NCBI RefSeq assembly: GCF_032854445.1
Contig: NC_088295.1
Span: 68,727,058-68,791,057 of the forward strand
Origin: Liolophura sinensis
Lineage: Eukaryota; Mollusca; Polyplacophora; Chitonida; Chitonidae
Length of the DNA: 64,000 bases
Direction of reading: 5' to 3'
Positions 21,296-30,510 of the stretch are shown here, one piece after another (position 1 is the stretch's first letter; the number at the start of each line of letters is the position of its first letter). Below the pieces are notes generated by a model. It did not search any database and was not told where the DNA came from. It saw nothing but the letters and a program-made list of their open reading frames with translations. Position numbers and translations under genes: made by a program.

Positions 21296-24176
21296 TCATC
21301 CTTTTCTGGCCCGGACAATGGCGAAAACAGCACACAGGATGCCCAGTCCCATGATAGTAAACAGGGTCGGGTAGCCTACAGACGGTATTGCATCAGCAGC
21401 CAAAGCTGCCGCCTACAAAGAGAATAAATTACAATTCAGTATGTATGCAGTTCCTTCATCACGAAGTGACATAAAGTACCATTCCCATGAAGGCTAACAC
21501 CATATTCAGCATTACCAGTACGTGTACTTTACATTGATATCTCAACAGTGTTTTCTCATGTTAACTGGACCGGCCCGGATAGCACAGTTGGCAGAGCGTC
21601 CGCTTCGGGACCGGTAGATCCAGGATCAATCCTTGGTCGAGTCACACCTAAGACTTTAAAAGAGGAAGTTGTAACTTCCTCGCTTGGCGTTCAGCATGAA
21701 GGGGATAGTGCAACGACTGGTTGACCCGTATCAGTATAATGGCTCGGGCGGGGCGGCCTACTTTGCCTTCGGTAAGTCGTCTCAGTGATGCAGCACTAAA
21801 TAAAAGAGCGGTGGAAATCCGTCCTGCAACAAGGAGGCACATTACACGTGCATGCACCCAAATGATTCCTTCGTCGTCATATGACTGAAAAATTGTTGAG
21901 TACGACGTTAAACCCCAAGCACTCACTCTCATGTTAACTATTTATAATAATTTGTGTCTGCACTTAGATGTAGGCCACCAAAGCTGTACATCATGACGAA
22001 TGCATATTGATTTCCGACCAAACCTGCATGTATTTCCTTTCAATTCTATAAATCCAGAAATGCTTTCCTTTCTCTGAATGGGTTGACGTAAATATTTATT
22101 TTCCCACACTGACAGAACTACTTGCAAATGACTTTCCACACTTACCCAACCTCCTTGCTCTGCTATCCACTTTGCTATTCTTTCAGTTACAATAAACCTT
22201 ACAACATAGCTAATAATCTTCTTCATAAACTTTGCAAACTCTCGTGTCTTAGACTGCAACACATCCATTGCTATTCGATAGCCAAAGCAAAGTAAAGTAA
22301 CAATCCGTCCCCAGTTTATGCCATCAGCAAACAGTCTGCAAGAAAACACAAATGACATGTATAACTTTAAAGTGTGAGTTACTTTTGACAACCATCATAT
22401 AGAATAATGGTCATGTTCTTGTTAAATCAAATTCCTGAGAATTATTCAATATTTGTATACTTGAGATAACTTACCTCTGAGATCTGAACATTTTCATCAC
22501 ATTGCTTTATTTATTTATTTATTTGACTGGTGTTTGACATGTGTACTCAAGAATTTTTCACTTATATGATGGCAGCCATCACTATGGTGGGAGGAAACCA
22601 GGCAGAGCCTGGGGGAAGCCCATTCCCATCCACAGGTTGTTGACAGACCTTCCCACGGGGCCGCCGAGGAACCCAGCACGAGCTGGACAAACTCACAGCG
22701 AAAGCATTGGTGAAAGGCTCCAGGGTCATTGCACCACGTGCTAACCCCCTTGGCCACAGCAGTCCCCATCACAATACAACTTGAAAAGGTCAGCCTGTCA
22801 ACTTTAGCGTTGGGTCACCACTTGGATGGTATACAGAACACAGTAAACTAATTACAGATTAGATTAATTGTCTGAATTATGTTCTTGGGTGGGTTGGAGT
22901 ATGAAATGTTGTGATGTCACTTGTTATGATGTAACTCTAAACTCCATATTCTTGTACGGCATAAAACATCAATGAAGTAAATAAATAAATCTTGTCACGC
23001 TACAAACATCAAACACAATGATCATCTGACACATTTAACATAACGCAACTGTCAAGAGATACAACTTACTTTTTGGCCACTCCAGCAAAGGCCTCATAGG
23101 CTGTATCTGGTGTCAGATGTAACATGCTGATCATATTATTGAATTCATGTGCATATCGTTCATTGATGTCATCCCCTATAATGGCCAGCTGCCTGCCTAC
23201 TCTTGCTTCTGTGCTAAAAACACAAATGTACAACAAATTACTTCGCATACAGTTTTCAATTTAAATTAGAAATTTAGTTTATCACAATAATGTAACACAG
23301 CACACATACATCACACATTTACACTGGACACTTGACAGTTCACAGTATTATCAATTTCTGATTTTGCAAATTGTGAGGTTTCTGAGTGAGCCCAGAGTCA
23401 GGCAACCCGTCAACAACTGGTTAAACCATTCAGCTATCAGAGGTTATGTACAGATACTGAGAGACACATCAGAAGTTATCAAATCAAAACTGGGCCTCTC
23501 ATCACTGTCGAATGGGGACCTGTCAAACACCCTGCCAGCAACTTTGACAACATTATATTTACGTCAAACATTTCTTTCCCAGTTCATCATTATGATGTCA
23601 CATTCAAAACAGAACAATGTTACAGTAGAAAATGATACACTGGAATACTGGCCTCTCCTTTGCTAAGCTAACTTAGTCACAGTTAGGTTAAGACGACAAG
23701 CATTTTCAAAGAGACAGACATGTTGTAATTCACTATAATTACATGGGATTTTTTGCCAATTGCCCAGATTTACAGAAAAATGACATAATTTTTACTTGAT
23801 TTTTCACCACCTTCCTGGTAGTTCTGCTACATGTATGTAATAAGCTGCTGAAAAATTTGGAAGTTATAGGTCACAGTGTCTCAATATGCTCCTCTAAGGC
23901 CATTTCTTAATCATAAAATACAAAAAAAATATCTGATATCTGATCAGAAAACACAAACCTTAAAGGGGATGATGTGAAATTAGTCAGTAAAGGTGCGGGT
24001 GGGGTGGTGCTGCCATACTCTGACACAGAGTTAAGGCTGTCATGTTGATATGCTTCAGCCATGAAGTTCTTCACAACATCCGTTGACTCTCGGATAACCC
24101 TCTCCTCATCATCTGTGGCGCCTGGAGGAACACGTGTTTCACTGCCAGAGTCCCCTCCCCCATTCCACTGGGCCAT
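21296..24176 (-). CDS. BAK1: BAK-type pro-apoptotic Bcl-2 protein
   Basis: A multidomain Bcl-2 effector that in the family oligomerises to permeabilise the outer mitochondrial membrane. Four coding exons on the minus strand: 24176-23959, 23213-23070, 22335-22146 and 21412-21296. Phases fit and give 222 residues (human BAK 211). The N-terminal 70 residues are acidic and variable. BH3 lies at about 78-93 with VGRQLAIIGDDIN, the same core as human BAK. BH1 starts near residue 122 (LFADGINWGRIVTLLCFGYR). BH2 is near 172-184 (ERIAKWIAEQGGW). Residues 199-217 form a hydrophobic tail anchor ending in RARKG, a basic cap typical of mitochondrial outer-membrane targeting. The start exon is preceded by an acceptor (CTTGCAG, ending 24191), so at least one untranslated upstream exon exists. 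BAK fits better than BAX because of the BH3 core and the BH1 GINWGR motif. Confidence 0.94.
21567..21926 (+). mobile_element. tRNA-derived SINE (family B), full length
   Basis: A complete copy with a tRNA-like head (GGATAGCACAGTTGGCAGAG, then GGATCAATCC), a body and a TACGACGTTAAACCCCAAGC tail. It is flanked by a perfect 13-bp target duplication, TCTCATGTTAACT (21554-21566 and 21927-21939). It lies in the last intron of the BAK gene. The perfect duplication suggests a fairly recent insertion. Confidence 0.95.
22504..22765 (-). mobile_element. SINE family A, near full length
   Basis: Starts with a TTTATTTATTTATTT run (the SINE tail in reverse), carries the family core (ATGGTGGGAGGAAACCAGGC) and ends in the tRNA-like head (reverse of CTAACCCCCTTGGCCACAG). 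It lies in a BAK intron. Confidence 0.9.
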
Positions 24177-24325
24177 TATATAGAAATCTCCTGCAAGTAA
24201 ACAAAGCACAATTTGGTTTAAAGAAATAAATCAAACCCTATAATAAGCAAGTGTTATCTTGAGTAGACTTATCTCATAACAAAAAAATAAAAAAATAAAA
24301 ACACACTTTCCAAAAACCTTAGCTT

Positions 24326-24550
24326 TATTGGATTGGTGTTTTAAGCTGTACTCAGGAATATTTCAATTAACAGCAGCCAGCATTATGGTGGAAAGAATCC
24401 CACGGCCATCTGTAGGTTGCTGGCAGACCTTCCCACGTGCAAACAGAGACAAAGCAAACATGAAGTGGACCTAAACTCACAGCGATCACATTGTTGAGAG
24501 GATCTTGAGTCTTTGTGCTGCACTAGCTCACCAACCTTGGCCATGGAGGC
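24326..24550 (-). mobile_element. SINE family A
   Basis: A diverged but near full-length family A copy just upstream of the first coding exon of the BAK gene. The core CAGCATTATGGTGG and the head-side CCAACCTTGGCCATGG are visible. Confidence 0.85.
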
Positions 24551-25319
24551 TCCCATAAACTTTATCATCACCTGAGTAAATTCCACTACGACCTGCATAT
24601 GCTGCTAAAATTTCTGCTCTGTGTGAGGTAACCCACTTCAACTAAAATATATAATTGCATATATGTATCTGTATCTTTTACTCACCGTCCATCTATATAC
24701 CAAATGGAGAGCTACAGCACAGTATCTAATTATGAAATATTTATATATATAAACATATCCAATATGAAAAAAAGCCCCAATAAAATATTCTTATCACCAT
24801 TATTACTGGTGCTTTTGTTTCAGTAAAAAAAAAAGCAATACTTTTCACTAGTTTCCTAGAATGCATGAACAGCAACATAAACAATGTTTTCACTCATTTT
24901 GCTGCCTGTCGTTGGCTGCATAGTTTATTACCAGCTTGTCATCTGACAACATGGTAACTTGTGCAGCATTATATTCAATGTACATTCAAGTCTGGGATAT
25001 TGTACTAGTAACAACTTGGCAAATGGCAATATGCATGTCAACATGGCTGCCTTGAAGGTTACTAAATTATTGTCTGTAACATCTTTACAAATTTCACCCA
25101 GTTCAAATCAGATAGATGATCAACTGTGCCCCACTACAAGCAGCAACACTTGGGAAATTCACTCCCTACTCATATTAACACTGTGACACACTAGAAATGA
25201 AATATCTCCCCTCTCTCACCTAAAAAGGTCATTGGCCACCATGCAGTCACCGTCATCATTGAAGATCGGCACACCTTGTAGCTTTTGCTGTTGGTGTAAA
25301 CAGTAAAGTGAACAGAACA

Positions 25320-26190
25320 TGATTTGTTCAAGTGACAACATAGTCCAAGTACACGGACTGTTGGTTGAGGAATATTTGGATACGCCATATTCATAGCTAC
25401 GCAACTACAGCCGGAGACCAGCAATGTTGTCTCAATGGTACGAAACATATAGTGACCCAAATAACCACTCCACTTACCTCTACCTGATGAAATCCATGGC
25501 ATAACATTTCCCCTTCCCATTCGCAGCGCCACCAAAAATACTACAATTATAATCCAATAAAGTATCGTTTCTAAGGATAAAGCCTCCAGATCATGTGGTA
25601 CTGGTGGGCTTTCAAGATGGCCGCCACATATATAAAATGAGTGAAAAAATTTTGGGAACATGCCAATAAGCACATTTTTGTATTTTTTTTTCTTTTCTAG
25701 CAATGATAATATTAGTCTCATACATTATTTGGGCAACACAATTCTTAAGTTTTTTGAACTATTTATTGCGTTATTTATAGTGTCATAAGTTAGCACTACC
25801 TTAAATAAAGTCAAGATTTTCAGGAGTCCAGGAGTTCAACTGCTGATGATGATTCAAGTGTTCCCATGACCAGGTCAAACGACCCAAGCAAATGGTAGTT
25901 GTATAGAAATCACTGGTGACGGTATAGGCTGGAAGGATTTTACTTGTGAAAAGAAACTTTATTGGATAATCATCACAAAATTTTGTGCAGGGATTTGAAG
26001 GGGAGATGTTATGGTGCAGAGTTGGCCTGCTAGAGGTAATTGGAGTGGTTATTTGCATTGCTACATATTCCCCATCACTGAGACAACATTGCTGGTCTCT
26101 GAGTGCAGATTGAGCAGCCATAAATATGGCGTATCCAAATATTCTTGAACCAACAGTCAAAGTACTCAGGCTAGTGACAACATGTTGGTG
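25320..26190. repeat. Inverted pair of an unnamed interspersed repeat
   Basis: The segment about 25325-25610 matches the reverse complement of about 25880-26185 over roughly 270 bp. Shared words include GAATATTTGGATACGCCATA, GACCAGCAATGTTGTCTCA and CAAATAACCACTCCA. The copies are imperfect and separated by about 270 bp. Both look like copies of one element inserted head to head. The family was not identified. Confidence 0.8.
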
Positions 26191-26228
26191 AGTGGTCTAT
26201 TTAGATGAGCGAGTGAGAGATACCTCAA

Positions 26229-26406
26229 TGTTTGTTTATTGGTGTTTTACACCACACTCAAGAATATTTCCCTCATACGACGATGACCAGCATTGTCGAA
26301 GAAGGAAACTGGGCAGTGCCCAGGGCAAACCATGACCTTCTGCAGTTTACTGGCAGACATTCCCACGTACGGCCGCGAAGGAAGCCAGCATAGGCTGGAC
26401 TTGACA
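26229..26406 (-). mobile_element. SINE family A, head end missing
   Basis: It has the family tail and core (GGTGTTTTACACCACACTCA; GACCAGCATTGTCG) and stops at the AGCTGGACTT-like point, so the tRNA-like head is missing. Confidence 0.82.
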
Positions 26407-26409
26407 CTG

Positions 26410-27517
26410 AATAATATGATATTTAGTGGCTATCATCTGGTAAAATGATGTCATTTCATTGAAGAACCAGCTTTTCACAGTCAGCATCTAAGAAATGACT
26501 CACTGACTAAGAAAAGCACAAACCTAGTCTTTACAACTGCCGACGATTGGATATACAACTCGACATCAACAACAACGAAGGCACATTCAAATCGTAATCA
26601 ACGTTTGCTGTTGAAACAGCAAGCCAAAGAGGGCGCTTCTCAGATATAACAGCTGTATAACTCACATATAACAAGACAGGAAAACACCAAGCCTACACAC
26701 ACAACACATTTGATGTATTAATCAATGCTGACTGTTATCAGTTATTAAAACTGACACATTATACACAACAAAAACAGCTTTTCTTCGAGCAACACAACGA
26801 AAGCACTGTACACCGACACATTGTAATGACATTGTAATCATGTATTCGGTTGTATTTCTAGTTCTGGCAAGCGAACTAGAAACGGTTAAAGATACCATAG
26901 TAATAGTATGAACAGTAAAAGCTTACTTATTTATCTCTTTCTGATATACATGCTCATTGACAGCGATCAGTTTTCAGTAAACATAAAAGCTCAGCGTCCA
27001 TTTTTTAGCGGGTACCTTTCCTTCCTTCGTATGTTGGAGAGTTCCAAGGTGGTGATGGAATTGCATAGTTTTATGACCGATTCAAGTTCCGTTATTGAGC
27101 GTTGGATTATGACATGATAACGCAGTTCTGCAAATTGGGTAAAGATTGCACAATCTGAAAGGGGATTAATTGACAGCTATATTTATTGATGACACTTCTG
27201 CTCTTTCGTTTTAAAACATATGTAGGCCTACGACCAAGGACTGGTACATTTATAGCCTACATTTATTAAATCGGAGACAACCGGGCCTGATTCTTTATTA
27301 TATTAGTCCCAGATTAAACATTTGTCCTGAATGCGCTTGTGAAGAGTTCTGATTAAAATTGGAATAATCTGCTAAACAGTCCAAAAACAACGGTTCAAGT
27401 GATATTCAGATTAAATGCAATTTAAATTGTGACCCAGTGAAAACCGGCTAGGTGGAATAAAGTAGACCCTATGCTGGGTTGTCGATTTGTTTGTTTGTTT
27501 TTTTTTTTTTTTTTTTG
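26410..27517. other. Intergenic, no gene seen
   Basis: No coding exon was recognised. The untranslated first exon and promoter of the BAK gene probably lie within or near this stretch, but no convincing donor could be fixed. Confidence 0.4.
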
Positions 27518-27675
27518 ATTGGTGTTTTACGCTGTACTAAAGAATATTTAACTTATACGAAGGCGACCAGCATTATGGTGGGAGGTAACCGGGCACAGCC
27601 CGGGAGAAACCCACGACCATCCGCAGGTTGCTGGGGGGACCTGCCCACACGACGCTGGAGAGGAAGCCAGTTAGA
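27518..27675 (-). mobile_element. SINE family A, partial
   Basis: Preceded by a TTTGTTTG and T-rich run, then GGTGTTTTACGCTGTACTAA and ATTATGGTGGGAGGTAACCG. It ends near GAGAGGAAGCCAG, so the head is missing. Confidence 0.87.
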
Positions 27676-28424
27676 GTTAAAAGTCATCTTCCATCATCTC
27701 CCAACACAGAGAGGATTGATATATCATCTTCCATCAACAAATCTGCCATTATGTTTGAGAAGATTAGCTTGAATTAGCTGAGTTAAAAAGTAAGCCTACA
27801 AGCCTATCATTTTGGTTACAGGAAAAACCTTCTGTCTCGCCTCAGTCCGATAATTTTTTCCGCTCCTGGATGAATATACAAAAAGATAGGGGAGTCTGAA
27901 AGTTGATTTCGTTTTGTCAGCGAATATATGGTGCATATTTATGTTTAGGTGGGTGGTGTACACCGGGCCCCCCGGCGTACTTCAATCGTAAAACTTTGTG
28001 CCAATTGTATTGAGTGAGAGATTATCGACTATATACAGATTTAAACGTATGGAAACCTATAGAGGACATCTCGTTACCTCCAAACGACATTCAAATGAAT
28101 AAAACAAATGAACAGCGTAGGTTACTGACTTGTTTTCTGTTTGGTAAATTAAAAAACAAAACAAACAAAAAAAAAATAACAGATAGTGATTGTATGTAGA
28201 TGCATGCATGCTGCTTTATTCTTAAGTTAATGCAATGTTTTGCACTTCGGGGAAATGACCTACTGAAAATGAAGACACCCTACTGTTTTAATGTAATTAA
28301 GCTATATTGAGGTTAGTTTGTTTGCGTGATCTTTAACCCTTTTTTTTCGATATATATATACATACGCAACCCTTGGTTGGTGTTGGAAGCCCCAAAGTTG
28401 AGTGATTATAGTGTTAGCGAAGCA
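27676..28424. other. Intergenic, no gene seen
   Basis: AT-rich sequence with no recognisable exon, RNA gene or repeat. Confidence 0.45.
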
Positions 28425-28605
28425 CAATGACGCAGGCGCCTCTCAATGCGACCGTTGTAAGTTCGTCCAGCTCTTGCCATGTAGGCTTCCTCTCCAGTAA
28501 CACATCAGCCTATGGTTGTTACAAGATTTCCTCCAACCATAATGTTGACCATTGTTGTGTGACTTATATGTTCTTCAGTACGGCATATCAATCAAATAAA
28601 TAAAT
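28425..28605 (+). mobile_element. SINE family A, diverged
   Basis: Plus-oriented copy from CTCTCAATGCGACCGTTGTAAG through GGCTTCCTCTCC to the tail TCAATCAAATAAATAAA. The middle is shortened. Confidence 0.78.
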
Positions 28606-28694
28606 TAAAAATAAATTGTAGTAGACCATTCCACTTTTATGTACCACATATTCATATCCTGTTGCCTCCGCCAGAAGGCTGTGGTTCATAGAGA

Positions 28695-29005
28695 AGAATG
28701 AATGAATGCTTGGGGTTTAACGTCGTACTTAACAATTTGTCGGCCATATGATGACGAGAGGTTAGTAGGACTTAAGGTACATATATTATGTCTTTTTGTG
28801 GCATGGCGAGTCCATGCCGCTAAAGTGCTGCCGGGACTGAAGTATCATGCCTAAGACACCAGACATGACACCCCACCCAGTCACATTATACTGGCACCAG
28901 GCCAACCAGTGATATTTGCTTGCTCTAACCTCTCAGGGCTGAGCGTCATGTGAGGCAGCAGTAAGTACAATGTTTAAAGTCTTTGGTATGACCCTGCCCG
29001 GGTTT
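28695..29005 (-). mobile_element. tRNA-derived SINE (family C)
   Basis: In the minus orientation it runs from a tRNA-like head (GAGCGTCCGTCTCGAAGT and the B-box-like GGGTCATACC) through CCAAAGACTTTAAA, GGTTGGCCTGG and TGACTGGGTGGGGTGTCATG, to the tail TTAAGTACGACGTTAAACCC. A second copy lies at 60518-60830. The tail is shared with family B. On the head side it runs directly into the tRNA-like array at 29008-30292. Confidence 0.85.
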
Positions 29006-29007
29006 TA

Positions 29008-30292
29008 TCGGGGACTTCGAGACGGACGCTCTTTTAGGCCACCAAAGCGGTCTACTTACAAAAGACCCCTGATCAGTTAACCACGGGCTTTTGAAATTTG
29101 GGCTTTCCTCCCTTACGTGGCAGACATTCCAACCTGACCACCATTGGCTCGGCTGCGTATTCTGCTTACAAAGTATACGCTCCAACTTCTCGACAATTGG
29201 CTCGGAGTGAACACCAGGTGTCCCGCTTACAAAACAGACGCTCTTGCCTCTCGGCCACTGACACTGGTGTAAACCCGAGTGTACTGCTTAAAGACAGACG
29301 CTCCAACTGTCGGCCATTGGCTCGAGTGTCCCGCTGTACGAAACAGACGCTCTAACATCTCGTTCACTAACTCAGATGTGAATTCCGGGGTGAGCCGCTT
29401 ACGAGACAGACCGCTCTAACCTCTCAGCCATTGGCTCGATTGGGAACCCCAGGTGTCCAGCTTACGAGACAGACGCTCTAACCTCTTGGCCATTGACTCG
29501 GGTGTGAACCCTGGGTGCCCCGCATACGAGACAGACGCTCTAAACTCTTGGCCATTGACGCGTGTGAACCTCTGCTGCCCCGGATATAGAACAGACGTTC
29601 TTATTTCTCGGACCTTGACTTGCGTGTGAAACCCTGTTGCCCCGCATATGGGACAAACGCTCTAATCTCTCGGACACTGAATCGAGTGTGACCCTGGATG
29701 TCCTGCTTACGACACAGACAGTGCAACTTGTTGATCACTGACTGGTGTGAACCCCGGGTGTCCCGTTTACGAGAGAGATGCTCTAACCTCTCAGCCACTG
29801 ACTCGGTTGTGAAGCCCGGGTATCCCGCTTTAATTACACTCGTGTTGATCCAACACGAGAACGAGGTTTCGAATGCGAAAGTGTAACACGAGTTCACCGT
29901 TCGCAGATGAGATTTTAACTGTCCATTTCTTTGCGGTTGGTGCGGGTTGCATCAAGAACGATACTGAAATAAAGCGCCCTCTGTGCTCTGTTTTTATTTA
30001 CACATTCTGATGTCCTGCTTTACGAGACAGACGCTCTAACCCTTCTGTCACGGACTCAAAGTGTGAACTAAGGATGTTTACCAGGCAGATACTCCAGCCA
30101 CTCGGCCACTGACTCTGGTGTGGAGCCCCGGTGTCCCTCGTACGGGATAGATGCTCTATAAACCTCTCGGCCACTGACTCGGGTGTGATCCCGAGTGTCC
30201 TTATGAAGCAGACACTCTAACCTTTCGGCCACTGCTTCTGGGGTGAACGCGCTTACGAGACAGACGCCTGCAGCCTCTCGGACAGTGACTTG
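29008..30292 (-). repeat. Tandem array of about 18 tRNA-like units
   Basis: Degenerate units of about 62 bp repeat head to tail. In the minus orientation each unit reads approximately GTGGCCGAGAGGTTAGAGCG, TCTGTCTCGTAAGCGGGACA, CCCGGGGTTCACACCCGAGT. TGGCCGAGAGG fits the pol III A box and GGTTCACACC is close to the B box, about 33 bases apart as in tRNA genes. The middle part can fold as an anticodon-like arm. Unit starts on the plus strand (CAGACGCTCTAAC-type words) fall near 29173, 29233, 29295, 29344, 29406, 29469, 29531, 29591, 29653, 29714, 29774, 30085, 30147, 30208 and 30260. There is no acceptor stem, so these are not tRNA genes. The array abuts the head of the family C SINE and probably arose by amplifying that head. 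Confidence 0.85.
29831..30007. other. Non-array insert with a perfect palindrome
   Basis: A unique stretch interrupting the tRNA-like array. It carries CTCGTGTTG (29839-29847), a 3-base spacer and CAACACGAG (29851-29859), a perfect palindrome. AACACGAGT recurs near 29885, which could pair with the same left arm. The rest shows no known element. Confidence 0.6.
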
Positions 30293-30510
30293 CCTGATAA
30301 TTAATAGTGAAGAAATATTATCAATTAAAAGTGATTTCCAAAAAGTTCTTTATTGATGATGATAATTAAATTTAACTGAGAGCGAGTATTTTGACCATTA
30401 GATCTATAGTGGTATACTTATGAAGAACAGTTACGCATGCAGGTGTGGACTTCGGAACACCTGTTCACATATACAAAAGTAGTAAAGATTCCATTCATAC
30501 ACATTAACTC

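Noticed and set aside
25191-25721. Open frame of 176 codons on the minus strand
   Set aside because: It runs through the inverted repeat copy and shows no conserved protein features; it is most likely chance in a repeat.
29098-29897. Open frames of 60-98 codons within the tRNA-like array
   Set aside because: They follow the repeat units and have no protein similarity; they are shadows of the array.
29008-30292. CRISPR-like reading of the regular 62-bp array
   Set aside because: The units are tandem and degenerate along their full length, without unique spacers, and the setting is a eukaryotic genome.
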